Source of the DNA: Flavobacterium sp. 5
GTDB lineage: Bacteria > Bacteroidota > Bacteroidia > Flavobacteriales > Flavobacteriaceae
Length of the DNA stretch: 64,000 bases
Assembly: GCF_002813295.1 (NCBI RefSeq)
Contig: NZ_PHUE01000001.1
Coordinates: 620,001 to 684,000, forward strand
Direction: 5' to 3'
The notes below the pieces were generated by a model that was not told the DNA's origin, searched no databases, and saw only the letters and a list, made by a program, of their open reading frames with translations. Positions 9,478 to 18,736 of this stretch are shown here, in pieces (position 1 is the first letter of the stretch; each line of letters begins with the position of its first letter). The position numbers and the translations under genes are program-made.

Positions 9478-10485
9478 ATGAAAAGTTTAAAGAAAATCAT
9501 CTATCTAGCGCTTCTTTTATTTTTAACTACCCATATTCAAGCTCAAAAAAAGGATGAAATTATATTAAAAGACGAATTCAATATTGTAGTTGACCAAAAA
9601 GGAAATGGAGATTTTAAAACTATTCAAGAGGCTATAGATGCAGCGAAATCATACCCAAGTAAAAGAATTACCATTTTTATAAAAAACGGAACTTATTATG
9701 AAAAAGTAAAAGTTCATGCCTGGAATCCCTTAATTTCTTTCATTGGCGAAAGCCGAGAAAAGACAATCATAACCTATGATGATTATTTTAATAAAATAGG
9801 TATTGGCCGAAATAGTACTTTTTACACCTACACTGTTTTGGTAGAAGGAAATGATTTCTTTTGCAAAAATCTAACCATTCAAAATACTTCGGGTCCAGTT
9901 GGTCAAGCTGTCGCTTTGAATGTAAACGCTAACAGAGTAATGTTTACTAATTGTTCTTTTCTAGGAAATCAAGATACACTCTACACTTCGGGTGAAGGAA
10001 CCAAAAACTATTTTAAAGATTGTTATATAGAAGGCACAACTGATTTCATATTTGGAGACGCTACTGTACTCTTCGAAAATTGTGAAATTCATAGCAAAAG
10101 TGACTCATTTGCTACAGCAGCATCTACGCCAAAAGACACTGCTTATGGTTATGTTTTTAAGAACTGTAAACTCACAGCTGATGCAAATGTAACCAAAGCA
10201 TACCTCGGACGTCCTTGGAGACCTTATGCAAAAACGGTTTATATCAATTGTGAAATAGGTAAACATATTTTACCAGAAGGTTGGAACAATTGGTCAAAAC
10301 CAGAAGCTGAACTTGGTTCATTTTACGCTGAATATAATTGCATTGGCGAAGGCTATCAACCGAAAAACAGAGTCGCTTGGTCACATCAATTAAAAGCTTC
10401 TGAAGCTAAAAAATATACAATCGAAAATATATTAGATTCAGATACTACAGCTTCAACAAAACAATGGTATTTGAAAAATAATTAA
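9478..10485 (+). CDS. Pectin methylesterase, CE8
   Basis: It removes methyl esters from homogalacturonan, preparing it for the polygalacturonase encoded next. The 335-residue protein has a signal peptide ending QAQ (residue 23) and a right-handed beta-helix. Family signatures are all present: GQAVAL with Gln143, NQDTLY with Gln165 and catalytic Asp166, TTDFIFGDA with catalytic Asp189, and LGRPWRPY containing the conserved Arg/Trp pair near residue 243. Length is normal for CE8. It starts 12 bases after the GH43 gene and ends 11 bases before the GH28 gene. Confidence 0.96.
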   Translation: MKSLKKIIYLALLLFLTTHIQAQKKDEIILKDEFNIVVDQKGNGDFKTIQEAIDAAKSYPSKRITIFIKNGTYYEKVKVHAWNPLISFIGESREKTIITYDDYFNKIGIGRNSTFYTYTVLVEGNDFFCKNLTIQNTSGPVGQAVALNVNANRVMFTNCSFLGNQDTLYTSGEGTKNYFKDCYIEGTTDFIFGDATVLFENCEIHSKSDSFATAASTPKDTAYGYVFKNCKLTADANVTKAYLGRPWRPYAKTVYINCEIGKHILPEGWNNWSKPEAELGSFYAEYNCIGEGYQPKNRVAWSHQLKASEAKKYTIENILDSDTTASTKQWYLKNN

Positions 10486-10496
10486 AACTGAGAAAC

Positions 10497-11846
10497 ATGA
10501 AATTTAAACTTCTTATACTTTTCTTCATATCATTATCCTGTTTGGCTCAAAAAAATGATTTCCCTTCTGATAAAGTGGATGAAATAATCAAACGCATTCA
10601 ACTACCCATAATTCCTTCGTACAAAATCGAAGTAACAAAACTAGGTGCAAAAGGAGATTCTATAAGTAATAGCAAACCCGCTTTTGATAAAGCGATGGCG
10701 CTTTGCAAAAAAAATAATGGCGGTACTATTATTGTTCCTAAAGGAGTTTACACTTTAAACGGTCCGATTAATTTTGTAAGCAATGTAAAATTACATTTAG
10801 AAGATGGTGCTAAAATTAGATTTGGCTCCAATCCTAAAGATTATCCACTTGTATTAACGAGTTGGGAAGGAACAATACTTTACAATTATAGCCCACTTAT
10901 TTATGGAAATGATGTAAAAAATATTGCTATTACAGGAAACGGAATTATCGATGGAGAAGCCAAAAACACTTGGATAAAATGGAAACCTCTTGAAGAAAAA
11001 GACAAACAACTAAGCCGAGAAATGAACCATAAAAACACACCAATTAAAGAGCGTGTTTTTGGTGAAGGTCATTATTTGAGACCACAATTGATTCAGTTTA
11101 TCAACTCAAAAAATATACTGCTTGAAAATATTAAACTTGAAGATTCTCCTTTTTGGTGTGTGCATTTGTTAAAAAGTAAAAGCATTACCATTTGTGGATT
11201 AAAATACAGTGCACACAACAACAATAATGACGGAATAGACCCTGAATATTCCAGTGATATTTTAATTGAAAATGTTCTTTTTGATAATGCCGATGATAAT
11301 GTTGCCATAAAAGCAGGAAGAGATGATGAAGGGCGAAGCAATTCCAACACTCCTTCTGAAAATATCGTGATTAGAAATTGTGAATTTAAAGGTTTACACG
11401 CCATTGTAATTGGAAGTGAAATGTCAGCTGGAGTTCGAAATGTATATGTTGAAAACAGCAAATTTAGAGGTGATTTAAAAAGAGGCGTGTTTATAAAAAC
11501 CAATTCTGACCGCGGAGGTTACGTCAAAGACATTTTTTTCAACAACATAGCGTTTGGAAAAGTAGAAGACTGTCTTTATATCACCGCTAATTATCATGGA
11601 GAAGGCAGCGGATTATTTCCTTCTAAAGTTTCTGATGTTTCATTTTCAAATATTAGCTGTGTTGAAGCAACAAATACTGGAATTGTAATCGAAGGATTTC
11701 CAGATAAAAAGGTTTCAAACATCAAACTAGACAACATCAACATACAATCTGCAAAAAACGGTATGACAACTACCAATTCAGAAAATGTGACTATAAATGA
11801 AGTTGTAATTGGCCAAAAAGCAACAACACCAACATCTGCAAAATAA
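10497..11846 (+). CDS. GH28 polygalacturonase-like glycoside hydrolase
   Basis: Hydrolyses galacturonan (or rhamnogalacturonan) backbones by inversion. The 449-residue protein has a signal peptide ending CLAQ (residue 18). In the beta-helix the GH28 catalytic set is visible: NNDGIDPE (Asp245 and Asp248), NADDNVAIKAGRD (Asp266/Asp267), GLHAIVIGSE (His301) and RGVFIKT (Arg329, Lys334). The region HGxVIGSE together with IKAGRD is the bacterial exo-acting type rather than the fungal endo type, so release of mono- or digalacturonate is the likely outcome; this last point is inference. It sits between the methylesterase and the acetylesterase genes. Confidence 0.95.
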   Translation: MKFKLLILFFISLSCLAQKNDFPSDKVDEIIKRIQLPIIPSYKIEVTKLGAKGDSISNSKPAFDKAMALCKKNNGGTIIVPKGVYTLNGPINFVSNVKLHLEDGAKIRFGSNPKDYPLVLTSWEGTILYNYSPLIYGNDVKNIAITGNGIIDGEAKNTWIKWKPLEEKDKQLSREMNHKNTPIKERVFGEGHYLRPQLIQFINSKNILLENIKLEDSPFWCVHLLKSKSITICGLKYSAHNNNNDGIDPEYSSDILIENVLFDNADDNVAIKAGRDDEGRSNSNTPSENIVIRNCEFKGLHAIVIGSEMSAGVRNVYVENSKFRGDLKRGVFIKTNSDRGGYVKDIFFNNIAFGKVEDCLYITANYHGEGSGLFPSKVSDVSFSNISCVEATNTGIVIEGFPDKKVSNIKLDNINIQSAKNGMTTTNSENVTINEVVIGQKATTPTSAK

Positions 11847-11873
11847 ATTTATCAAAAACTAAAGAAGAATAAT

Positions 11874-12614
11874 ATGAAATGGATTCCCTTATTTTTAATG
11901 TTAATCTCTATCAATTGCTTGGCGCAAAAACCAACTATCTATGGCATTGGCGATTCGACCATGGCTAATAAAGTAAAACCAGAAGAAAACCCAGAACGAG
12001 GTTGGGGACAACTGTTTCCAATGTTCCTTACCGATAATAATATCACGTTTGATAATAGAGCTGTAAATGGGCGAAGTACAAAAAGTTTTATCAATGAAAA
12101 ACTTTGGGACGCTGTTTACAAAGTGCTAAAAAAAGGTGATTATGTTTTTATACAATTTGGACATAATGATGCAAAAGATAAAGACTCTTTGCGTTACACA
12201 AACCCACACACAGCCTATCGCCATAATTTGATTCGATTCGTAACAGAAACCAGAGAAAAAGGAGCGACACCAATCCTTTTTTCTTCAATAGCCAGAAGAA
12301 ATTTTAATGAAAATGGAGTACTAATTCCAACTCATGGAGATTATACTTTAGAAACTCGTTTAGTAGCGCAAGAATACAATGTTCCTTTTATTGATATGGA
12401 ATATTACACAGAACTCTTAGAACAATCATATGGTCCAGAAAAATCAAAAAAAATTCATTTACACTTCGAAGCTGGTGTAATCCCGTATTATAAAAACGAA
12501 AAACATGACGATGACACTCATCTTTCTTTAGAAGGAGCTACTGCCGTAGCAAAAATTGCTGCAGAAGAATTAAAAAAAACAAAATTAGATTTAGTTCAAT
12601 ACTTAAAAAAATAA
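11874..12614 (+). CDS. Rhamnogalacturonan acetylesterase, SGNH/GDSL family (CE12)
   Basis: Removes acetyl groups from rhamnogalacturonan I. The 246-residue protein has a signal peptide ending CLAQ (residue 18). The SGNH blocks are visible: GIGDSTM with nucleophile Ser28, NGRSTKSF, FGHNDAKD with the block-III Asn, and DDTHLS with Asp213 and His216 as the rest of the triad. The domain fills the protein with no extra modules. It is the last carbohydrate enzyme of the pectin locus and ends 24 bases before the fbp start. Confidence 0.93.
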   Translation: MKWIPLFLMLISINCLAQKPTIYGIGDSTMANKVKPEENPERGWGQLFPMFLTDNNITFDNRAVNGRSTKSFINEKLWDAVYKVLKKGDYVFIQFGHNDAKDKDSLRYTNPHTAYRHNLIRFVTETREKGATPILFSSIARRNFNENGVLIPTHGDYTLETRLVAQEYNVPFIDMEYYTELLEQSYGPEKSKKIHLHFEAGVIPYYKNEKHDDDTHLSLEGATAVAKIAAEELKKTKLDLVQYLKK

Positions 12615-12638
12615 CATAATTCAAAATAGCTATTGATT

Positions 12639-13658
12639 ATGGAAGAGAGAAATAAAACATTAGGGGAATTTATAATTGAAAACCAAAAAGACTTCCAATA
12701 TTCATCGGGTGAATTGTCTCGAATTTTTAATTCTATAAAATTGGCGGCAAAAGTAATTAGTCATAAAGTAAACAAAGCTGGACTAGTTGATATCATTGGA
12801 GGTGTAGGCGAAAAAAACATACAAGGTGAAGACCAACAAAAGCTAGATGTTTATGCCAATGAAGTTTTTATCCAAACGCTTATAAACAGAGAAATTGTTT
12901 GTGGCATCGCTTCCGAAGAGAATGATGAATTTATAACCGTTCAAGGAAGTGATAATAGTCATAACAACAAATATGTCATTTTAATGGACCCTTTGGACGG
13001 TTCTTCAAATATAGATGTAAACGTTTCTGTTGGAACTATTTTTTCGGTCTACCGAAGAATAACTCCAGTAGGAACTCCTGTTAAATCAGAAGACTTTTTG
13101 CAACCTGGCACAGCGCAAGTTGCCGCAGGTTATGTAATTTACGGAACCTCAACTATGTTGGTTTATACTACTGGACAAGGCGTAAATGGCTTTACATTGA
13201 ATCCTGCAATTGGGACCTTTTACCTGTCTCATCCAAAAATGAAATGTCCCGAAGATGGTTCTATATATTCTGTAAACGAAGGAAACTATATTCATTTCCC
13301 GCAAGGCGTAAAAGACTATATAAAATATTGCCAACAAGAAGAAGATGACCGCCCCTACTCTTCCAGATATATTGGCAGTTTAGCTTCCGATATTCACCGA
13401 AATATGATTAAAGGTGGCGTTTATTTATACCCAACAAGTTCCAAAGCTATCAAAGGAAAACTTCGACTTTTATACGAATGCAATCCAATGGCATTTATCA
13501 TTGAACAAGCCGGAGGAAAAGCCTCCGATGGTGTAAATCGAGTTCTAGAAATAACACCAACTTCATTGCATGAGCGAACTGCTTTCTTCTGCGGAAGCAC
13601 TAACATGGTCGAAAAAATAGAAGATTGTATTCATAAGGCATCACTAAGTAAATACTAA
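12639..13658 (+). CDS. fbp: Fructose-1,6-bisphosphatase, class I
   Basis: Dephosphorylates fructose 1,6-bisphosphate in gluconeogenesis. The 339-residue cytosolic protein shows [20 protein letters not shown] (metal-binding DPLDGSSN near residues 117-124), ASEEN before it, and the substrate region [14 protein letters not shown] plus [11 protein letters not shown] start it at the ATG at 12639; an upstream TTG at 12633 in frame is less likely. It follows the CE12 gene after only 24 bases with no terminator in between, so it may be read from the pectin operon. That would make sense, because galacturonate breakdown yields pyruvate and triose phosphate, and hexose phosphates then require this enzyme. 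Confidence 0.96.
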   Translation: MEERNKTLGEFIIENQKDFQYSSGELSRIFNSIKLAAKVISHKVNKAGLVDIIGGVGEKNIQGEDQQKLDVYANEVFIQTLINREIVCGIASEENDEFITVQGSDNSHNNKYVILMDPLDGSSNIDVNVSVGTIFSVYRRITPVGTPVKSEDFLQPGTAQVAAGYVIYGTSTMLVYTTGQGVNGFTLNPAIGTFYLSHPKMKCPEDGSIYSVNEGNYIHFPQGVKDYIKYCQQEEDDRPYSSRYIGSLASDIHRNMIKGGVYLYPTSSKAIKGKLRLLYECNPMAFIIEQAGGKASDGVNRVLEITPTSLHERTAFFCGSTNMVEKIEDCIHKASLSKY

Positions 13659-13717
13659 TAATCAGTACGTTTAGTATTTTTAGGAGCAGAAACATTTAGC
13701 ATTCTAAGGAACATACT

Positions 13718-13789
13718 ACCCGCTATTCGTTGCAATCTTTTTATTTTTAAAGAAAAAATAAAAAGGATTTTCACTTCTATCGGGGCTAA
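13718..13789 (-). repeat. Structured dispersed repeat, copy A
   Basis: Read on the minus strand this contains a conserved left flank (TAGCCCCGATAG then AAGTGAAAATCCTTTTT), a central A/T hairpin, and a right flank AAAAAGATTGCAACGAATAG. The same layout occurs on the plus strand at 32314-32392. The flanks match at about 27 of 29 and 21 of 24 positions, while the hairpin interior differs in sequence but stays self-complementary in both. It lies in the convergent gap between fbp and the topoisomerase IV genes, in non-coding DNA. Confidence 0.75.
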
Positions 13790-13837
13790 AGAGAAACATT
13801 TGGTTTTTTAATAAATCATCGAAAATTACAATCTCAA

Positions 13838-13897
13838 TTTAGATGTAAAAAAAAAACAGTTTAGAAATTTCTAAACTGTTTTTTTTTTACATCTAAA
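13838..13897. terminator. Perfect 60-bp palindrome, bidirectional terminator
   Basis: An exact inverted repeat with its centre between 13867 and 13868. Each 30-nt arm contains TTTAGATGT, then ten A, then CAGTTTAGAAA. In either direction the inner stem CAGTTTAGAAA/TTTCTAAACTG is followed by ten T, so it should terminate both fbp (from the left) and parC (from the right). It overlaps the last bases of the parC stop region. Confidence 0.9.
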
Positions 13898-16592
13898 ACA
13901 AAGTAGCCTGTCCATCGTCATCCAATTGAACATCAATATCATCATCCGTTTGGACTTGCACTTCTATTTCTTCCACAACTATTTCAGGCTCTTCATAAGG
14001 CAAAGATTCCAGTAAATTAACCTGTTTCAACTTATCTGTTGTTAATTGATTACCGAGCGCTTTAAATCCTTTTACAGCAATAAAAGACTCAATATCTACA
14101 GTCATATTTTCTTTCTGAACTCCTTTGATTTTTGTAAAAATCAATTCGGCTACAGGGCGATAATCTGTCGCTACAATTTCCAATCTGGAATTTGGATGTT
14201 CCGTGATAAAAGAATCCTCTTTATTCTCTGTTTCAACCAAGAAACGTTTAATATAATAACGTTCTTTTTCACCATCATAATAAATGGCCGAAATAGGCTT
14301 TTTAGGAATCCATTTTTCTAAGATAATCATATCTTCGTCAAAATGGGTAGTCAATTCAGGCGTAATAACCTTCAATTTTCCCGATTGCTGAATGATTAGA
14401 ATTTTATCACTCGGTCTAAACTCTCCTAGCAATTCTCCCCTAGCATCTACATTCAATCGTTGAACAGTATCATCAAACCATACTTTTCTAGGCAACAACG
14501 TAGAAATACCTTTCTCTTTCAATTCAATTTTCTTGATAGGATATTTGGTTACCAAATTCCCTTTAGAAGCGCGTCCTTTTATTGCTAAAGAAGCAAAATC
14601 AATATCAAATTTCAATTTTTTAATACTTCCAACTTGACGCAATAAAATAGTAATTACCTCAGCTTCTCCATTTGGATTACAAGAAAAATACAAGGTTTGT
14701 GAACCTTTCGTTTCATTGGTCAAATCATATAATTTATCACGAGTAACCCCAGAAACATTAAAACGCTTAATGTACGATGGCCCTGATTTTCCATCACGGT
14801 AAATCATATTATAAATGGTACGCTTATCACTTTTGTCAAAAATGGCAATATGAATAATATCCTTACCTACAAACGTTTTAGCGTCTACTTTGGTAATCAT
14901 CATTTTCCCATCTCTTAGAAAAACAATTATATCATCAATATCCGAACAATCAGCAACATATTCATCTTTTTTCAAGCTGGTTCCTACGAAACCTTCTTCT
15001 TTATTTACATACAATTTAGTGTTTCTTAAAACTACTTTTGTAGCTTCAATATCATCAAAAATACGTAACTCCGTTTGGCGTTCTCTTCCTTTTCCGTATT
15101 TCTCTTTTAATTTCGTAAAATATGCAATCGCAAAATCCGTCAAAAATTCAAGATGATGCTCAACTTCCTTCATTTCATCTTCTAACTTTGAGATAAAATC
15201 ATCGGCTTTATCAGAATCGAAACGAGTGATACGAATCATTTGAATTTGCGTTAATTTTTGCAAATCATCATCATTTATTTCTCTGACGAATGATTTCTTA
15301 AAAGGTGTAAATCGGTCATATAAATAGGCATAAAGTGATTCTCTATCTCCGTATAATTTGAAATCAATATACATTTCTTCACGAATGAAGATTTTTTCTA
15401 AAGTAGAAAAATGCCATTTATTTTTTAATTCCTCTAATTGAATTTCCAATTCTTGGCGAAGTAAATCGACTGTTCTTTCTGTTGAAATTTTCAACATATG
15501 AGAAACTCCAATAAACAATGGTTTATTATCTTCAATAACACATCCTAAAGGTGCTACAGAAGTTTCACAAGCTGTGAAAGCAAACAAAGCATCAATAGTT
15601 TTATCCGGAGAAACCCCAGGAAAAAGATGAATTAATATTTCAACCTCAGCAGCGGTATTGTCTTCAATTTTCTTGATTTTGATTTTGCCTTTATCATTGG
15701 CTTTCAAAATACTATCAATCAAAGTAGTTGTATTAGTCGAAAATGGAATTTGAGTAATGACTAAGGTATTCTTATCGAGTTGACCAATTTTGGCACGAAC
15801 ACGAACACGACCACCACGCAAACCATCATTATAATTAGAAACATCGGCAATACCCTGAGTCATAAAATCAGGGTAGAGTGTAAAGGGTTTTCCTTTTAAA
15901 ATCTTAATCGAAGCATCAATTAATTCATTAAAATTGTGTGGCAATACTTTAGTCGAAAGTCCTACCGCAATTCCCTCAGCTCCTTGAGCTAAAAGCAACG
16001 GAAACTTTACAGGAAGATTATTTGGTTCAGCACGACGACCATCATACGAAACTCCCCAGTCAGTAATTTTTGGTGAATATAAAACCTCCAAAGCAAATTT
16101 TGACAAACGTGCTTCAATATAACGAGAAGCTGCAGCACCATCGCCTGTTAGTATATTTCCCCAGTTTCCCTGGCAATCAATTAATAATTCTTTCTGACCA
16201 ATTTGCACCATCGCATCTCCAATACTCGCATCTCCGTGTGGGTGATACTGCATGGTGTGACCAACAACATTAGCAACTTTATTATAACGACCGTCATCCA
16301 GCTCTTTCAAAGAGTGCATGATTCTTCGCTGTACAGGTTTAAAACCATCCTCAATAGCTGGAACCGCACGCTCCAGAATTACATAGGAAGCATAATCCAA
16401 AAACCAATCTTTGTACATTCCTGTAACTTTGGTAATGGTATCATTTTCATCCTCATTATTTTCGTAAAAATGGTGTCCTCCTGAAACAGCTAAATCATCA
16501 AAACCTTCATCAATAGATTCGCTTGAATCATTTGAGTCGTTTTGTGAATCGTCTTCGTTTGAAATGATGTTATCGTCTTCTTCGTCTTTCAT
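13893..16592 (-). CDS. parC: DNA topoisomerase IV subunit A
   Basis: The breakage-reunion subunit that decatenates daughter chromosomes. The 899-residue protein shows LDYASYVILERAVPAIEDG, KPVQRRIMHSL, MQYHPHGDASIGDAM and AAASRYIEAR, where Tyr158 is the DNA-linking residue. The C-terminal third is beta-rich as in ParC/GyrA propellers, but no clear GyrA box (QRRGGKG) is visible, which favours topoisomerase IV over gyrase. The first 50 or so residues are an unusual Asp/Glu/Ser/Asn-rich extension, and the C-terminus is also acidic (about 30 residues, ending DDDGQATLF). The parE gene lies just upstream on the same strand, separated by a short micro-ORF. Confidence 0.93.
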   Translation of the reverse strand: MKDEEDDNIISNEDDSQNDSNDSSESIDEGFDDLAVSGGHHFYENNEDENDTITKVTGMYKDWFLDYASYVILERAVPAIEDGFKPVQRRIMHSLKELDDGRYNKVANVVGHTMQYHPHGDASIGDAMVQIGQKELLIDCQGNWGNILTGDGAAASRYIEARLSKFALEVLYSPKITDWGVSYDGRRAEPNNLPVKFPLLLAQGAEGIAVGLSTKVLPHNFNELIDASIKILKGKPFTLYPDFMTQGIADVSNYNDGLRGGRVRVRAKIGQLDKNTLVITQIPFSTNTTTLIDSILKANDKGKIKIKKIEDNTAAEVEILIHLFPGVSPDKTIDALFAFTACETSVAPLGCVIEDNKPLFIGVSHMLKISTERTVDLLRQELEIQLEELKNKWHFSTLEKIFIREEMYIDFKLYGDRESLYAYLYDRFTPFKKSFVREINDDDLQKLTQIQMIRITRFDSDKADDFISKLEDEMKEVEHHLEFLTDFAIAYFTKLKEKYGKGRERQTELRIFDDIEATKVVLRNTKLYVNKEEGFVGTSLKKDEYVADCSDIDDIIVFLRDGKMMITKVDAKTFVGKDIIHIAIFDKSDKRTIYNMIYRDGKSGPSYIKRFNVSGVTRDKLYDLTNETKGSQTLYFSCNPNGEAEVITILLRQVGSIKKLKFDIDFASLAIKGRASKGNLVTKYPIKKIELKEKGISTLLPRKVWFDDTVQRLNVDARGELLGEFRPSDKILIIQQSGKLKVITPELTTHFDEDMIILEKWIPKKPISAIYYDGEKERYYIKRFLVETENKEDSFITEHPNSRLEIVATDYRPVAELIFTKIKGVQKENMTVDIESFIAVKGFKALGNQLTTDKLKQVNLLESLPYEEPEIVVEEIEVQVQTDDDIDVQLDDDGQATLF

Positions 16593-16613
16593 TTATTTTG
16601 ATTCCGAAATTAT

Positions 16614-16745
16614 TTATTTAACCTGAACTTTTTCTATCGCTTCTTGATTTTTACCCTTTTTATAGTTTTTGATAAAAACAAATGTTAATCCAAAACTTAG
16701 AATAAATGCTATCAACGCATAGATTAATATTTTTCTACTAGGCAT
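16614..16745 (-). CDS. Small membrane protein between parE and parC (43 aa)
   Basis: A 43-codon ORF on the minus strand fills the 162-bp gap between parE (upstream) and parC (downstream). It begins MPSRKILIYALIAFILSFG, giving one hydrophobic segment (residues 5-25), and then a basic tail (IKNYKKGKNQEAIEKVQVK). It starts 9 bases after the parE stop and ends 21 bases before the parC start, which suggests translation as part of the operon. I recognise no family. It could be a spurious ORF, but the single clean TM helix with positive residues on both sides, and the good spacing, favour a real protein. Confidence 0.6.
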   Translation of the reverse strand: MPSRKILIYALIAFILSFGLTFVFIKNYKKGKNQEAIEKVQVK

Positions 16746-16754
16746 ATTTTTAAT

Positions 16755-18617
16755 TTATATTTCTTCAATTGTATCCAACTCCACCTTCAAATTCTTGATA
16801 ATAAACTCTTGTCTGTCTGGAGTATTTTTCCCCATATAAAAGGACAATAGCTGCTCTATAGAAGTATTTTTGTCCATCATAATAGGATCAAGACGAATAG
16901 TTTCTCCTATGAAATTCTTGAACTCATCGGGAGAAATTTCTCCCAAACCTTTAAATCGGGTGATTTCTGGCTTTGGTTTTAGTTTTTCAATAGCATCTTT
17001 CCGTTCTTCATCTGAATAACAATAAATGGTTTCTTTTTTATTTCGAACCCTGAAAAGAGGTGTCTGCAAAATATACAAATGTCCTTCTTTGATTAATTCT
17101 GGAAAAAATTGCAAAAAGAAAGTAATCAACAACAAACGAATGTGCATACCATCGACATCGGCATCGGTTGCGATTACGATATTATTATAACGCAATTTTT
17201 CTAATCCGTCTTCGATATCCAATGCGGCTTGTAACAAATTGAATTCCTCATTTTCATACACAATTTTTTTGCTCATTCCATAGGAATTCAAAGGCTTACC
17301 ACGTAAACTAAAAACGGCTTGTGTATTTACATCACGTGATTTTGTAATTGAACCAGAAGCCGAATCTCCCTCGGTAATAAACAAAGTACTTTCTAAACTT
17401 CTTGGGTTTTTCGTATCTGGAAGATGCGCACGGCAATCTCTTAATTTCTTATTGTGAAGATTCGCTTTTTTAGCACGATCTGTAGCTAATTTTCGGATTC
17501 CTGATAACTCTTTACGTTCACGTTCGGCTTGAAGAATTTTTCGTAACAAAGCATCTGCAGTCGTTGGATTTTTATGCAGATAATTATCTAATTTTGTTTT
17601 GACAAAGTCATTAACAAAGGTACGTACCGAAGGCATTCCAGGATCCGAACCAATCTCTGTAGAACCCAATTTGGTTTTAGTTTGTGACTCAAAGACAGGC
17701 TCCATCACCTTTATACTTACCGCACTCACGATTGATTTACGAACATCTGAAGCTTCAAAACTTTTATTATAAAACTCTCTAATCGTTTTTACAATCGCTT
17801 CTCTATAAGCTGCTAAGTGTGTTCCTCCTTGAGTAGTATTTTGACCATTTACAAATGAATGGTATTCTTCGCTATACTGTGATTTACTATGTGTTAAAGC
17901 AATCTCAATATCACCTTCTTTTAAATGAATAATTGGGTATTCTAAATCCTCTACATTAATAGTCGCTTCTAATAAATCTTTAAGACCGTTTTCGGAATAA
18001 TATTTTTCGCCATTAAAAATTATAGTCAACCCATTGTTAAGATAACAATAGTTTTTGACCATTTTAATAACATATTCTAAACGAAATTTGTAGTTCTTAA
18101 AAATGGTTTCATCAGGTGTAAAAGTAACTTTTGTTCCTTTACGCTTAGTAGTTTCAATTATATCTTCTTCTAAAACTAAATTCCCTGCTGAAAATTCTGC
18201 TGCTTTTTGTTTTTCGTCACGTACAGATTCAACACGAAAATAATCAGACAAAGCATTAACCGCTTTTGTTCCAACACCATTTAAACCAACCGATTTCTGG
18301 AAAGCTTTAGAATCATATTTACCACCCGTATTCATTTTCGAAACTACATCGACAACTTTACCTAGTGGAATTCCACGTCCGTAATCCCGAACTGTAACTG
18401 ATTTATCTTTAATCGTTACTTCTATGGTTTTACCGGCTCCCATCGCAAATTCATCGATACAGTTATCCAGAACCTCTTTGACCAAAATATAAATACCATC
18501 GTCTGGCGAAGAACCATCACCTAATTTACCAATGTACATTCCGGGACGCATACGAATATGCTCTTTCCAGTCGAGTGAACGAATATTATCTTCGGTGTAT
18601 TGATTTTGTTCGGACAT
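16755..18617 (-). CDS. parE: DNA topoisomerase IV subunit B
   Basis: The ATPase subunit of topoisomerase IV. The 620-residue protein has the GHKL ATP site: [10 protein letters not shown] (residues 21-30), [12 protein letters not shown] with Glu48 and Asn52, VRDYGRGIP and [15 protein letters not shown]. The TOPRIM part shows [13 protein letters not shown] and [14 protein letters not shown], and the C-terminal [10 protein letters not shown] is conserved in the family. Length (about 620) fits ParE rather than the longer GyrB of many bacteria. It lies upstream of the small membrane ORF and parC on the same strand. Confidence 0.95.
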   Translation of the reverse strand: MSEQNQYTEDNIRSLDWKEHIRMRPGMYIGKLGDGSSPDDGIYILVKEVLDNCIDEFAMGAGKTIEVTIKDKSVTVRDYGRGIPLGKVVDVVSKMNTGGKYDSKAFQKSVGLNGVGTKAVNALSDYFRVESVRDEKQKAAEFSAGNLVLEEDIIETTKRKGTKVTFTPDETIFKNYKFRLEYVIKMVKNYCYLNNGLTIIFNGEKYYSENGLKDLLEATINVEDLEYPIIHLKEGDIEIALTHSKSQYSEEYHSFVNGQNTTQGGTHLAAYREAIVKTIREFYNKSFEASDVRKSIVSAVSIKVMEPVFESQTKTKLGSTEIGSDPGMPSVRTFVNDFVKTKLDNYLHKNPTTADALLRKILQAERERKELSGIRKLATDRAKKANLHNKKLRDCRAHLPDTKNPRSLESTLFITEGDSASGSITKSRDVNTQAVFSLRGKPLNSYGMSKKIVYENEEFNLLQAALDIEDGLEKLRYNNIVIATDADVDGMHIRLLLITFFLQFFPELIKEGHLYILQTPLFRVRNKKETIYCYSDEERKDAIEKLKPKPEITRFKGLGEISPDEFKNFIGETIRLDPIMMDKNTSIEQLLSFYMGKNTPDRQEFIIKNLKVELDTIEEI

Positions 18618-18736
18618 TTTTGGTGTTTATCGATTTTTTGCTAATGTACTATATATCGACAAAAAATGAAAGTCAATTTTTTAAAGTTAGCGATAAATTT
18701 TACCAAAAAGTTTAAAAAAAATGTTCCTAAAAAAAA

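Noticed and set aside
11093..11503. 136-codon minus-strand ORF inside the GH28 gene
   Set aside because: It overlaps a strongly supported coding region in the opposite strand, has no recognisable family and no expression signals. It is a shadow of the GH28 codons.
13893..18617. Naming the topoisomerase pair as gyrase (gyrA/gyrB)
   Set aside because: The order parE-parC, the ParE-like length of the B subunit and the lack of a clear GyrA box favour topoisomerase IV. A phylogeny would be decisive.
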